The position numbers and the translations under genes were made by a program. Positions 8,419 to 17,283 of a stretch of 64,000 bases of DNA are shown piece by piece. Below the pieces are notes generated by a model. That model searched no databases. It saw nothing but the letters and a program-made list of their open reading frames with translations, and was not told where the DNA came from. The stretch is from Desulfobacca sp. (GTDB lineage Bacteria; Desulfobacterota; Desulfobaccia; Desulfobaccales; Desulfobaccaceae), in contig DYEV01000030.1 of assembly GCA_020725545.1 (NCBI GenBank), positions 124,001 to 188,000 on the forward strand, written 5' to 3'. Position 1 is the stretch's first letter. Each line of letters begins with the position of its first letter.

Positions 8419-8781
8419 ATGCGTTATCTCAAATTCATCCTGCCCCTCGTGGTCCTCTTTCTCATCCTGCTCCTGATCCGGCAAAACGTGGAGGTCTTTA
8501 ACCACGAAGTGCAATTCCGCCTGAATCTGCTGCTCTTTTCCCTGCAGAGCGCCCCACACCGGCTCTGGGTGATCCTGCTTTATACCCTGTTTCTTGGGAT
8601 TTTCGGCACCGGCCTCTATAGTCTGGTGGAGGTCATGAGATTAAAGCAGGTTAATCGGCAACTGCGCCACGACCTGGAATTGCTCAAGAGCGAAATGCAG
8701 ACCCTGCATCACGAACCGGCCCAACCCGCCGCCAGCCAGGCGCCGGCCGCGACAGCGGTCCAGGACAACCAAGCTTCTTAA
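8419..8781 (+). CDS. LapA-like membrane protein (DUF1049)
   Basis: 120 residues with two membrane segments (about 5-20 and 45-70) separated by a short NVEVFNHEVQF loop, then a cytoplasmic helical tail rich in Leu, Arg and Gln with likely coiled coil. This matches the LapA/YciS domain; E. coli LapA takes part in LPS assembly control with LapB. The tail ends in an Ala/Pro-rich stretch. Its start is two bases after the HIT stop, so the two are co-translated. Role here is inferred from the family only. Confidence 0.8.
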   Translation: MRYLKFILPLVVLFLILLLIRQNVEVFNHEVQFRLNLLLFSLQSAPHRLWVILLYTLFLGIFGTGLYSLVEVMRLKQVNRQLRHDLELLKSEMQTLHHEPAQPAASQAPAATAVQDNQAS

Positions 8782-8787
8782 AAAAAA

Positions 8788-8819
8788 CGCCGCCGACAGC
8801 AAAGGTCGGCGGTCTTTTT
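8788..8819 (+). terminator. Rho-independent terminator
   Basis: Perfect 8-bp stem CCGCCGAC (8790-8797) with GTCGGCGG (8805-8812), a 7-base loop and a CTTTTT run. It follows the LapA-like stop by eight bases. Confidence 0.9.
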
Positions 8820-8982
8820 CATCTCCAGGTCTCCCTCATCTCCAACCCAAGTTTACCGCTGCCAGTAAGATAAATACAGCATACCAATCATTATCTCTTA
8901 TTAAGCCGTGATTATCCTGGTTTTGAGCGTTTTGGCAGGCAGGGTTAAAGCCCCAAATGCTGCAGAACTATGCTTGTCTATT

Positions 8983-9246
8983 TCAGGTCTGGCGGCGCTG
9001 CTTGTCCTGGAGGCCGTTGAGGCCGATGAGGAAGCGGGCCAGGCGCCAGCCCAGTTCCGCGGCCTTGCTCTGCCAGGTGCGCTCATAGTAGCGCTCCAGC
9101 CAGGTAATGAAGTAGGTCAGGCCGGCCAGAGCCAGGGCCAGACTCAGGAGCAGGGCCGGACTGCCGCCGCCCAGGAGGCCGAGCAGGAGCTTGGCCATCA
9201 GGAAGGCCAGCAACAGTCGGATGGCGAAGGAGAACAAAAATTGCAT
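8983..9246 (-). CDS. Small membrane protein, unrecognised
   Basis: 87 residues with two predicted membrane segments (residues 3-26 and 29-48) followed by a basic amphipathic tail (YYERTWQSKAAELGWRLARF). Third codon positions are strongly G/C like those of neighbouring genes, which argues that it is real. The ribosome site is weak. It lies downstream of the hmc terminator on the same strand. No family recognised. Confidence 0.55.
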   Translation of the reverse strand: MQFLFSFAIRLLLAFLMAKLLLGLLGGGSPALLLSLALALAGLTYFITWLERYYERTWQSKAAELGWRLARFLIGLNGLQDKQRRQT

Positions 9247-9337
9247 AGTGATAATGGGTCAAAATTTACCGGTCAGGGGGCAGCGAAAGAAAAAGGAAAT
9301 TAGTTCACTGGATTCTGCGTTCTGCCCTCTGCCTGCC

Positions 9338-9363
9338 AAAAAAAGGGCGGGACAGGCCCGCCC
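9338..9363 (-). terminator. Terminator of the hmc operon
   Basis: Read on the minus strand: GGGCGGG, loop CCTGT, CCCGCCC, then seven Ts. The stem is perfect and begins ten bases after the hmcF stop. Confidence 0.9.
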
Positions 9364-9372
9364 TCGCCTGAA

Positions 9373-10773
9373 TTATTCTTCTTCCTCTTCCTGGGGCTTG
9401 AGGTGGTCGGGGATGATAGCCATCTTGATGATCAGCGGCTTCAGGAAGCTCCATTTGATGCCGATTTCGTAGACTTCTTCCAGGTCGCGGATGGCGTCCC
9501 AGCAGTTGTGGCAGGGGGCGATGACCAGTTTGGCGCCGGTGGCGATGATCTGATCCCGCTTCACCTTCATGCCGGTGTTGCGCCATTGCCGGTAGCGGCC
9601 GATACCGTTGAGACCGCCGCCGCCGCCGCAACAGAAATTGTATTCTTTATTGGGATACATTTCGATGAAATAGCCCGGTTCGACAATATAGCTCATGATC
9701 TCCCGGGTGACATCTTTGAGGCCGTGGTTGCGCACATAGTTGCAGGAGTCTTGGAGCGTTACCGGCACCTTGATTCGCTTGTCAGGATCGATTTTGATCT
9801 TGCCGGTGCGCAGGGCTTCGGCCAGCCATTCCACGTAGTGAATGTAAGGGACGGGAGGGCGCCCGTCTTCCCGGCCGACCCAATAGGGGCCCTCCACCAC
9901 GGTCCCCCGGTGGGCATGGCCGCATTCAGTGCCCAGGACCCGTTTCGGTTTCAGGCGTTCGATGGCGTCAAAGACGGTCTGCACCTGCATTTTGCAGCCT
10001 TCCCAGTCGCCGGCGAACATGGTGAGCGAGGTCTGTTCCCAGCCGATACTGGGCACGGTCCAGTTTTCGCCGGCAATATGGAAGAGGATGGCTGCTTCAG
10101 CAATGTCCTCGGGATAGTGTTTGGGTTCCCGGGCATTGACGGTATAAAGGATATCGGCCCCCTCTTTATCCACGGGAATTTCCAGGCCAGGCCATTCGTC
10201 CTGTTGCTCTTCGACCATCCATTCGCAGGTTTCCACCCAGTCTTCTGGGGTGACGTCCATCTGGGCCCGGAAGACCCGGTGCATACCGGAGCCGATCTTC
10301 ATTTCCCAGGGCACAAACCCCTGGGAAAAACACAGGCCCCGCAGGTAGCTGAACATGACGCCCATGTCAATGCCGTAGGGGCAAAAGGAGCCGCAGCGGT
10401 TGCAGCAGGTACATTTGCCCCAGGCCGTATCCATGCACTTGATCATGTGGGCGGTGTCTACATTGCCGTTCTTTTCGATGATCTTCCCCAGCGTGGTGAT
10501 GATCTTGTAAGACGGCACCTGGGTGGGGTCTTTCTTGTTGGCCAGATAAAAGAAACAACTATCGGCGCAGAGGCCGCAGTGGGCACACATCTCTAGCCAG
10601 GTGCGGATACGGGACTTGCAGGTATCCTGCAGAGTCTTCTGGAGTTTTTCCACATCCACATCCAGGTGTTCCATTTCCTGGTAATATTGTTTGCCCCCTT
10701 TATCAGCCAGGACAGCGTCCAGCTGTTCCTTGGTGTTAATGGGGGTGCGATTACAGAGAATTCCTTCGGGCAT
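9373..10773 (-). CDS. hmcF: HmcF, cytoplasmic iron-sulfur subunit of Hmc complex (HdrD-like)
   Basis: 466 residues. Two 4Fe-4S motifs lie near the N terminus: Cys63, 66, 69, 73 ([11 protein letters not shown]) and a second set around Cys121-131. Two CCG-type cysteine-rich domains follow, the second with [10 protein letters not shown] and APCHNC, as in heterodisulfide reductase HdrD and DsrK. It would face the cytoplasm and exchange electrons or thiol/disulfide equivalents with an unknown partner. Last gene of the six-gene operon. DsrK is the main alternative, but gene order and the 16-haem partner fit Hmc. Confidence 0.9.
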   Translation of the reverse strand: MPEGILCNRTPINTKEQLDAVLADKGGKQYYQEMEHLDVDVEKLQKTLQDTCKSRIRTWLEMCAHCGLCADSCFFYLANKKDPTQVPSYKIITTLGKIIEKNGNVDTAHMIKCMDTAWGKCTCCNRCGSFCPYGIDMGVMFSYLRGLCFSQGFVPWEMKIGSGMHRVFRAQMDVTPEDWVETCEWMVEEQQDEWPGLEIPVDKEGADILYTVNAREPKHYPEDIAEAAILFHIAGENWTVPSIGWEQTSLTMFAGDWEGCKMQVQTVFDAIERLKPKRVLGTECGHAHRGTVVEGPYWVGREDGRPPVPYIHYVEWLAEALRTGKIKIDPDKRIKVPVTLQDSCNYVRNHGLKDVTREIMSYIVEPGYFIEMYPNKEYNFCCGGGGGLNGIGRYRQWRNTGMKVKRDQIIATGAKLVIAPCHNCWDAIRDLEEVYEIGIKWSFLKPLIIKMAIIPDHLKPQEEEEE

Positions 10774-10859
10774 ATTCTTTCACTCCTCCGTGGGCGGCTT
10801 CCCATGGTCATACCGTTGGTTCAACAGGAATGCTTATTGTATAATATAATACCAATATT

Positions 10860-11537
10860 TTACCATGCAAACCCTCCCTTGGCTTTGTAGGCCCGTTTGA
10901 TGCCGAAGTCCATACCGAGTTGGGCCCGAGAGAGAAAGTAGCCCACTACATGGAAGAGTTTAGTGAAGGGGATGGCAATGAGTAAGGCCATGCCGCTCAA
11001 GATATGGGTATAGTTCCAGAACACGTAATCCCCGAACTGGTGGGCGGCCATGAAGCCGGAAAAGAACGGCAGCACCGTCAGGACCAGCAGGAAATAATCA
11101 TAGGCGGTGGTGAGGATGCGTACTTCGGGGAGGCCGATGCGCCGGATGGCGATAAACACTGCGGTCACCATGACGCCGATGGTCAAGGCATCGGCCAGGA
11201 GCATGGGGATGGTAGGCCAGTCAATACCCCAGCGTTCTTTAAGGATAATGGCGTGGCCGACCAAGAAAAGCGGGGTAACCACCAGGCCGATGTGAAAGAT
11301 GAAAAAGATAATGGTATAAAGAGGCTTGGCCCGCCAGCCGTGGGAGCCGAAGGGAATGAGCCAATGGAAAATGGAGCTGAGGGCGCCTTTGATCCCGAGG
11401 GCCGGGTATTTCCGGTAGGCCACCCGGTCCAGGCGCCAGTCCAGCCCCCGGATATAGAGGACCACCCGGACCGTCAGGCCGCCGAAGAAGATGATAAAGG
11501 TTATCCACAGGAGAGGACCGGTAATAAAGTTGTACAT
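10860..11537 (-). CDS. hmcE: HmcE, cytochrome b-type membrane subunit (NarI-like)
   Basis: 225 residues with about five membrane helices and histidines placed in them (for example HIGLVV and HILSGM), as in nitrate reductase gamma subunits that bind two b haems. In Hmc it conducts electrons between the menaquinone pool or the periplasmic side and HmcF. It follows hmcD by about 38 bases and precedes hmcF by 86 bases; the second gap has no gene. Confidence 0.9.
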   Translation of the reverse strand: MYNFITGPLLWITFIIFFGGLTVRVVLYIRGLDWRLDRVAYRKYPALGIKGALSSIFHWLIPFGSHGWRAKPLYTIIFFIFHIGLVVTPLFLVGHAIILKERWGIDWPTIPMLLADALTIGVMVTAVFIAIRRIGLPEVRILTTAYDYFLLVLTVLPFFSGFMAAHQFGDYVFWNYTHILSGMALLIAIPFTKLFHVVGYFLSRAQLGMDFGIKRAYKAKGGFAW

Positions 11538-11575
11538 ATCGTTTCCTCCCAGCCGCTGCAGGGCGGCCTTCCAGA

Positions 11576-11719
11576 CTATTTAATGAGCTTGTCTTCGTCC
11601 CGGGCCGTGATATAGAGCCAGAAGCCCAGGATACTTAGGACGATGACACCCATGAGGTAATAGACCACACCTTTGGTAAAGAGCATGAAGTCGTGGAGGG
11701 TATAGAATTCATTTCCCAT
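11576..11719 (-). CDS. hmcD: HmcD, very small membrane subunit
   Basis: 47 codons plus stop, beginning MGNEFYTLHDFMLFTKG and ending with a charged ARDEDKLIK. One membrane helix spans roughly residues 17-38. Size, single helix and position between the NrfD-like and NarI-like subunits match HmcD of Desulfovibrio (48 residues there). A GGATACC-type ribosome site precedes the ATG at 11719. It is short enough to be missed by length cut-offs. Confidence 0.85.
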   Translation of the reverse strand: MGNEFYTLHDFMLFTKGVVYYLMGVIVLSILGFWLYITARDEDKLIK

Positions 11720-11731
11720 GGCAGGTATCCT

Positions 11732-12958
11732 TTAATGTCCCCAGGTCTGGGGATGGGGTTTCAGTTCGTGTTCTTCCAATTCCACAGGTTCATGTTCTCT
11801 GAAGTCGGGATGCTCATAGAAAATCGGCATCCGGGAGGCGATGAACCGGAAGACCAGAATACCGATGGTGACCACGAAGATGGAAATGACAAATTCGTGC
11901 CACCTGGGGAAGTAGCGCATCTCTGGCGGCAGATGCCAGTTGAAGGCCACCAGGGAGACGTTGAAGCGGTTCAAGACGATGCCCAGGACCGTTAAGACGG
12001 CGGTCCAGCGGATCAACGTCAGGTTCTTTTCCCGGACGGCGATGGCGTAGAGGAAGGCCGGCAGGGCCACAAAGCCCAGGAGCTCCACCAGGAACCAGGC
12101 GCCGTAGCCGGTGAGCAGATAGGACCAGCTATTGTCCAGGGCCACGCCTACCACCTTAATGAAGAAATAAAGGACCAGGACCATGGCCGCGCCCTTGGCA
12201 AAGCCATAGGTAACGCCGTCGTGCTCCTTCAGGTAGGTCTCGTCCATCTTGTCATGCAGGTAGTGATGGGACAGGGTGGATTCAAAGATGACCATGGACA
12301 GCCCGGCAGCGATGCTGGAGACAAAGAAAAAGAGCGGAATGAAGGATGAATACCACAAGGGGTGCATTTTTGAGGGGGCAATGAGGAATAAGGCCCCCAA
12401 GGAGCTCTGGTGCATGGTGGAGAGCACTACCCCGAAGATGGTCAGGGCCAGGGTGGCCTTGACGATGATATCCCGGGGCTTGCGGATGCCCAACCACTCC
12501 AGGGCGGCGGGCACCCACTCGATGAACAGGGTAATGAGATAGAGGAAGACGCACAAGCCCACTTCGAAGAGGACAGAAGTGGGGCCGGATTGCACAAAGA
12601 ATGGATAAGGCAACCGCCAGGGGCGGCCGACGTCGTAATGGAGGGCAAAGACGACCAGGGCATAGCCCAGGAAGGCAGTGAGGATGGCCGGGCGCACCGC
12701 GGAATGGAAGCGCTTCAGGCCGAAGACGTAGCAGGCCGCGGAGGTGGTATAGCCGCCGGCCGCCAAGGCCACACCGCAGAGCAGGTCAAAGCTGATCCAG
12801 AGACCCCAGGGGTAGTTGTCCGTCAGGTTGGTGACCGCGCCCAGGCCTTTTGTAAAGCGCAGGATGGTGACAAAGCCGCCCAGGAGCAGGATGATGCCGA
12901 CGACAATATGAAAGGGGGTCAGGTATTGTTTCAGGTTTTCGGTTTTCAGGGTGGACAT
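11732..12958 (-). CDS. hmcC: HmcC, NrfD/PsrC-type membrane subunit
   Basis: About 408 residues with roughly ten membrane helices, of the NrfD/PsrC family that binds menaquinol. I chose ATG 12958 because GGAGGG lies 8 bases upstream and the hmcB stop is immediately before it; an in-frame ATG at 12988 would overlap hmcB and add a basic, unlike segment. Conserved family features include GYTTSAACYVFGL and the HHYLHD loop. Works with HmcB to pass electrons to or from the quinone pool. Confidence 0.92.
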   Translation of the reverse strand: MSTLKTENLKQYLTPFHIVVGIILLLGGFVTILRFTKGLGAVTNLTDNYPWGLWISFDLLCGVALAAGGYTTSAACYVFGLKRFHSAVRPAILTAFLGYALVVFALHYDVGRPWRLPYPFFVQSGPTSVLFEVGLCVFLYLITLFIEWVPAALEWLGIRKPRDIIVKATLALTIFGVVLSTMHQSSLGALFLIAPSKMHPLWYSSFIPLFFFVSSIAAGLSMVIFESTLSHHYLHDKMDETYLKEHDGVTYGFAKGAAMVLVLYFFIKVVGVALDNSWSYLLTGYGAWFLVELLGFVALPAFLYAIAVREKNLTLIRWTAVLTVLGIVLNRFNVSLVAFNWHLPPEMRYFPRWHEFVISIFVVTIGILVFRFIASRMPIFYEHPDFREHEPVELEEHELKPHPQTWGH

Positions 12959-12959
12959 C

Positions 12960-14042
12960 TTATTCGCCCTCCTCGGTCTGGCCCGCACCCGCCTCGGCCT
13001 CGGCTTTGGCTTTGGCGGCTTCTTCCAGGGCCTTTTTGACCTCCCGCTCGATGGCGGACTTTTTCTCGGCTTCAGCCTTGGCCAAGGCTTTGTCTAATTC
13101 TTCTTTGGCCTGGGCTTTTGCCTTGGCCAGGGCCTCCTTGACGGCCTCTTTTTTCTCTTCGGTGGCGATCTTCTCCCGCCGCTTGTTGATGGCGTAGATG
13201 CCGGTAAGAAGCACCGGCCAGGCCGCAGAGATGATGGGCACCACGGCCAGGGCGCCGGAGGTCAATTCCGGCGCGGGGGTCACGCCCAGATCTTCCCGCA
13301 GGCCGATGTATTTGAAAGGTACGCCCGAGATATACAACCAGTTGGTGCCGCCCATCTCCCGTTCGCCGTAGATATGGTTGAGGTAGCGGTTCGGAAAGGC
13401 GGCAAAGCGCTGGCGGGCTACGGCGAGGAGATCCTTGCGTTTGCCATAGACCAGGGCCTCAGTGGGGCAGGCCCCCACACAGCCCGGGACGGTCAACTTG
13501 CCGGTGGTAATGTGGGGGTGGCACATGTGGCACTTCATGACCCGGGGGGTCAGGGGTTCGTTATATTCATAGGTGGGGATCTCAAAGGGACAGGCGATCA
13601 TGCAATAGCGGCAGCCGACGCAGACCGATTCATCCCAGATCACCGCGCCCTGGGGGGTTTTGGTGAAGGCCGCGACAAAACAGGCCGAGGCGCAGGCCGG
13701 CTCCAGACAATGCTGACATTGATCTTTCCGAAAAACCGCTCCGGCTACCCCAGGGATCTGGTCAAAGCGGTTGACCACGGTAAAAGTCTGAGCATCAGTG
13801 CGGCGTTTTTTGTCGAGGACACCCAGGTCATCGAAAGGTTTAGCCGGGGCCGGCAGTCCGTTGACCTGATTGCAGCCGGCTTCGCAGCTGCGGCAGCCGA
13901 TGCAGCGGGTGGCATCAAACAAGACCCCGTAGCTGTCGGGATAGCCCTCAAAATGTTTGACTCCGGCGGCCTGAGCCGTTGTGCTCACCGCAGCCCCCAT
14001 CCCTGCGGCTCCCAGCAGGCCCAGAAACGTTCTTCGTTGCAT
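12960..14042 (-). CDS. hmcB: HmcB, periplasmic ferredoxin-like subunit with membrane anchor
   Basis: 360 residues. A twin-arginine type signal ([12 protein letters not shown]) is followed by four ferredoxin-type cysteine clusters, beginning [11 protein letters not shown] near 47, then [25 protein letters not shown] and CHMC...GACP. After about residue 255 a single helix anchors the protein. The last ~90 residues are an Ala/Lys/Glu-rich, probably coiled-coil tail with many KAEAE-like repeats; this tail should be on the cytoplasmic side. Transfers electrons between HmcA and HmcC. Confidence 0.92.
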   Translation of the reverse strand: MQRRTFLGLLGAAGMGAAVSTTAQAAGVKHFEGYPDSYGVLFDATRCIGCRSCEAGCNQVNGLPAPAKPFDDLGVLDKKRRTDAQTFTVVNRFDQIPGVAGAVFRKDQCQHCLEPACASACFVAAFTKTPQGAVIWDESVCVGCRYCMIACPFEIPTYEYNEPLTPRVMKCHMCHPHITTGKLTVPGCVGACPTEALVYGKRKDLLAVARQRFAAFPNRYLNHIYGEREMGGTNWLYISGVPFKYIGLREDLGVTPAPELTSGALAVVPIISAAWPVLLTGIYAINKRREKIATEEKKEAVKEALAKAKAQAKEELDKALAKAEAEKKSAIEREVKKALEEAAKAKAEAEAGAGQTEEGE

Positions 14043-14046
14043 GGAC

Positions 14047-15732
14047 TTACTCCTTCTCTTGATGGGATAAAGCCGCGTGCTGCGGTTTTTTCTGGTGGCA
14101 CTCGGTGCAGGCCGTGGCCACGGGCTTGATGCCCATGTCTTTATGGCAGCTCATGCACTGGCCGTGATAGGCGGCCTGAAGGCCAGGGCGGCTGATTTCC
14201 GCAGCGCTGGCCACCACTCCCTGGGTCTTGGCATGGCAGGCGACACAAGCCGGCGGCTCCATGGCGGCCGGGCTGTTGTGATGGCAGGCTTGGCAGACAG
14301 TGCCGGGGAGGGAGTGGAAGTAAGTAGCCAGCCGGCTGTCCTGCATGCCTTTCTGCAGAGCGCTGAGGTGCTTGGCATGATCCATCTCCACAGGTTGGAA
14401 TTTATTGGACAATTCTTTGATGACCACCTTGTCGGGCAGCTTGGCGGTCAAGAAGGGATCGGGACCGCGACGCCGGCTCTGCAGCAGGCTTTCGGCCAAG
14501 GCCGCTTTCTGCTGTGGCGAGACGGCGACGCTGGCGCCGGGGATATGGCAGAGCTGGCAGGTCTTGGTGTCGGCCGGTCGGGCCTGGACAATACTATTAT
14601 GGCAACCGGCACAGTTAGGTGTCTCCTGTTTGGCCTGATGGCAGCCGATACAACTGGCCTCGGCGGTCCGCCGGTGCATGGCCTGTTCAAAGGTGACGAA
14701 GCCGCCTTTGGCTATCCCGCCCCTCGTGTGGCAGGTGCTGCAGGAGTCCATGCTGGCATGATGGCAGACCCGGCAGGAATCGGTGTATTTCTCGTGAGCC
14801 TGATGATTAAAGGGTACCGGTGGCAGGGCGGCGCCTGGGCCTTCGGGCCCCCCGTTGCCCTTGGCTTCATAGCGGACCAGGGTGGCATTGGGCTGCCCCC
14901 GCTGTAGGCGAGGTACTTCGCCGCCGGGGAGCTTGGCCACCAGTTCCTGGTTCTTTTTCGCCAACTGGGCCTGGGCCTCGGGCCCGTGACAGCCGCCGCA
15001 ATCCAGGGGCAGGGGTGCTTGGAGCCCCTTGTTGGCCAAAGTGCGGTGGCAATTCAGGCACTGTTCATGAGAGGCCTGCTGGAGGCTCGGCATACCAGGC
15101 TTGGCCTCGTCCTGGTGGCAATACCGGCAACTACCTTCCTGACCCTTGGCATAGACCAATTTCTTGGTGGCCTGGTCTTGCACATGATGACAGGCGCTGC
15201 AGTTTGTCTGGTCAGGCCCGGTGCCGGCAATAGCCTTGGAGGCCAGATGCCGATAATGCAAGACTTTATCCATACCGGCGTCCAGCTTGGCAACATCTAA
15301 GGCGGCCGTGGCGTCGTGACAGGAACGGCAGAAACCATCCTGAGGGCCACTCTTCTTGCCGGCGGCCACGTAGTCGTTATGACAACCGATACAGTTGGCG
15401 TGATAGATATCTTGAATCTCTTCGGGCTTTGTGGTCTGGCGGCGTTTGAAGGCAAAAGATAACCGGTCGCCTTCCTGATAATGGCAGGTATCGCAACCCT
15501 TGTTATCTTTGGCCAAGGCCTTGGTGTGCTTGTCGTGGAAATACGTCACCGGTGGTAATTCCAATTTCTGGAAAGCCGCCAAGGTGCGTATGGTGATCTG
15601 ATCCGGCTTCCCCACCATTGTTGCCGTCGAGCCCACATGCTCAGCCCAGGCCAGGCCGCCGACGAACGTCAGGCCCAGCACCACAATCCCAGCCCATCGC
15701 CATAGTGGTCTTTTTTTGTCCATGAACCCCAA
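14047..15732 (-). CDS. hmcA: HmcA, periplasmic 16-haem cytochrome c
   Basis: 561 residues with an uncleaved-looking or Sec signal ([21 protein letters not shown]). I count 16 CxxCH haem-binding motifs, exactly the number in high-molecular-weight cytochrome HmcA of Desulfovibrio; several are followed by or preceded by extra His residues typical of c3-like bis-His domains. It receives electrons in the periplasm, usually from hydrogenases via type I cytochrome c3, and delivers them to HmcB. AAGGA is 9 bases upstream of the ATG. First gene of hmcABCDEF. Confidence 0.96.
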   Translation of the reverse strand: MGFMDKKRPLWRWAGIVVLGLTFVGGLAWAEHVGSTATMVGKPDQITIRTLAAFQKLELPPVTYFHDKHTKALAKDNKGCDTCHYQEGDRLSFAFKRRQTTKPEEIQDIYHANCIGCHNDYVAAGKKSGPQDGFCRSCHDATAALDVAKLDAGMDKVLHYRHLASKAIAGTGPDQTNCSACHHVQDQATKKLVYAKGQEGSCRYCHQDEAKPGMPSLQQASHEQCLNCHRTLANKGLQAPLPLDCGGCHGPEAQAQLAKKNQELVAKLPGGEVPRLQRGQPNATLVRYEAKGNGGPEGPGAALPPVPFNHQAHEKYTDSCRVCHHASMDSCSTCHTRGGIAKGGFVTFEQAMHRRTAEASCIGCHQAKQETPNCAGCHNSIVQARPADTKTCQLCHIPGASVAVSPQQKAALAESLLQSRRRGPDPFLTAKLPDKVVIKELSNKFQPVEMDHAKHLSALQKGMQDSRLATYFHSLPGTVCQACHHNSPAAMEPPACVACHAKTQGVVASAAEISRPGLQAAYHGQCMSCHKDMGIKPVATACTECHQKKPQHAALSHQEKE

Positions 15733-15775
15733 TCCTTAGCTGAAACTGATGAGAGCTGCTGTGTCTTCCTTGTGA

Positions 15776-15804
15776 AAACTACCACATTGTCTGCTTGCCG
15801 TCAA
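15776..15804 (-). promoter_or_regulatory. Candidate promoter of the hmc operon
   Basis: Minus strand TTGACG (15804-15799), 17-base spacer, TAGTTT (15781-15776), about 40 bases before hmcA. The -10 is weak. Upstream at 15845, 15862 and 15889 the word GAAATATT occurs three times on the plus strand and may mark regulator sites. Confidence 0.4.
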
Positions 15805-16048
15805 CAGTTTAAAAATGCGACAGAGATTTTTTCAGGGCACGTTGGAAATATTTTTTTCCATGAAATATTCAGGTGATATCCAGGTAACGAAATATTTTTT
15901 CCTTTGGGGGGAGCGATTTTTCTCTGGGAATTCTTCTGCACCCATGTTCTATTTTGCAACAAGGGGCACGGCGGGGTGGGACGGCCAGCGGCACGTCAGG
16001 ATTTGTGTAGAGTCGGCCTCGCAGCTCCAGCGGGGCGCTGGCGAGGCA

Positions 16049-16322
16049 CGACTTTCTTATCTTGTCAAGGGTTGAGTGGTGCTGGGACCTAAGATATAAG
16101 ATTGTTCGCCCTATTCTCAGAGGGTAGGCCATACCGACCATGAGCGGCGGCCGCGGACCACTCTCTCTTGCAGTTCCAGCCGGCAGGTCTTGACTCCTTC
16201 CCACGGTGGCGCCGGAAAAGGGTTAAGTCGGTACACGTTAACCCACCGGTTTGATGTTATTTTCGGCAGGCCGAAGCCTGCGGCGACAGCACATAATTTT
16301 AATAGCTCGCCTCCCGGCAAGC
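16049..16322. repeat. Dispersed repeat family 1, copy A (about 274 bp)
   Basis: Aligns along its whole length with 63401-63695 in the same orientation. Both copies contain GATATAAGATTGTTCGCCCT, the hairpin-forming CCCT..AGAGGG, a CCGGCAxGTCTTGA block, GGTGGCGCCGGAA, and CAGGCxGAAGCCTG with loop changes. Copy A lacks 21 bases present in copy B. The rest of 15805-16466 holds no recognisable gene; minus-strand open frames across this copy are judged to be by-products. Confidence 0.85.
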
Positions 16323-16466
16323 TTTGAAATTTCCTCTCCCTGCCCCGCGCGGAGAGGGAGACGTGTCTGACCAGGAGCCGATGCGCGGCGCTGCCAAGCT
16401 GAGATTTGTGAACGCCGGCAAAGGAGGCCAGGGCGGCGGTGCCGGGCGGCGGCATCCCGAGGTGCG

Positions 16467-17000
16467 TTAGGACTCTATGCCTCGGCGGGCTGGCACTCCG
16501 GCTTGGTAGTAATGTTTGATATTTTTCATTTCGGTGACTAAGTCCGCGGCCTCGATGATTTCTTGGGGGGCGTAGCGGCCGGTGAGGACGACTTCGACGT
16601 TGGCGGCCCGGTCTTGGAGCAGGTGCAGGACCTCACGCACGGGGATGAGTTCGAAATACATGGCCACATTGATTTCATCCAAAATCACTAAGTCATAGTC
16701 ACCGCTGGTCAAGATTTCCCGGGCCCGCTGCAGGGCCTCTTGGGCTCGGTGGATATCGGCCTCGGCGATGCGATCCCGGCGGATAAACCCTTTCAGCCCG
16801 GTCTGCTCAATAATAAAATGATCCTCAAAGAGGCGACCGGCATGGAGTTCGCCGGTATCATCACCTTTGAGGAATTGCAGCATAAAGACCTTCAGGCCCC
16901 GACCCAGGGCCCGCAGGGCCAGCCCCAGGGCGGCGGTGGTTTTGCCTTTGCCTTCGCCGGTATAGACTTGCACCAGACCTTGTTCTAATTTAGCGGCCAT
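16467..17000 (-). CDS. cobO: Cob(I)alamin adenosyltransferase, CobO/BtuR type
   Basis: 177 residues. P-loop TGEGKGKTT (residues 14-22) near the N terminus, VILDEIN at about 110 as Walker B, and TGRYAPQEIIEAADLVTEM near the C terminus are diagnostic for the CobA/CobO/BtuR family. It transfers the 5'-deoxyadenosyl group from ATP to the cobalt of corrinoids. It is divergent from cobU-cobT-cobS, which do the later steps of the same pathway. Confidence 0.95.
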   Translation of the reverse strand: MAAKLEQGLVQVYTGEGKGKTTAALGLALRALGRGLKVFMLQFLKGDDTGELHAGRLFEDHFIIEQTGLKGFIRRDRIAEADIHRAQEALQRAREILTSGDYDLVILDEINVAMYFELIPVREVLHLLQDRAANVEVVLTGRYAPQEIIEAADLVTEMKNIKHYYQAGVPARRGIES

Positions 17001-17149
17001 GGGTGTTCCTTATTATGCAAAAGTTAGGGGTAAGGGGTAAAGAAAAGACGTCAGAGGCGGAGTTGAGGTAATGAGGGATAGTTCCGGGGACATGATTGTT
17101 TGCCTGGTTCGAGGGTAATCGTGAGATGCTGACAATTATTTTGTATCCC

Positions 17150-17159
17150 AAGGAGGTGA
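17150..17159 (+). other. Perfect Shine-Dalgarno sequence without a usable start codon
   Basis: AAGGAGGTGA is fully complementary to the 16S rRNA 3' end. No ATG, GTG or TTG lies at the right distance downstream; ATC at 17161 would open a 27-codon frame. It may be a relic or an atypical start. The rest of 17001-17283 shows no other feature; I found no cobalamin riboswitch core in it. Confidence 0.35.
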
Positions 17160-17283
17160 AAATCTCAAGCAGTTTTCCGGCAAACGGGTTGTTGGTGGGC
17201 CGGCGGCAAGTCCCAGGGGTTGACGATGGCGCGGATTCGTAATACGTTTAGCCGCGATCAGCGGAGCGCAAAGGAACAGGTTG

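Noticed and set aside
9373-15732. dsrMKJOP complex instead of hmc
   Set aside because: Individual subunits resemble Dsr proteins, but DsrJ is a triple-haem protein, while this cytochrome has 16 haem motifs; the small HmcD and the order A-B-C-D-E-F fit Hmc.
16117-16455. Minus-strand open frame similar to that at 63472-63930
   Set aside because: The similarity follows from the shared repeat. The frames have different ends, no ribosome sites and poor codon use, so I do not call genes, though a decayed coding origin is mentioned in the findings.
17001-17283. Cobalamin riboswitch between cobO and cobU
   Set aside because: Neither the B12 box (AGCCAGGAGACC-like) nor the conserved core was found on either strand.
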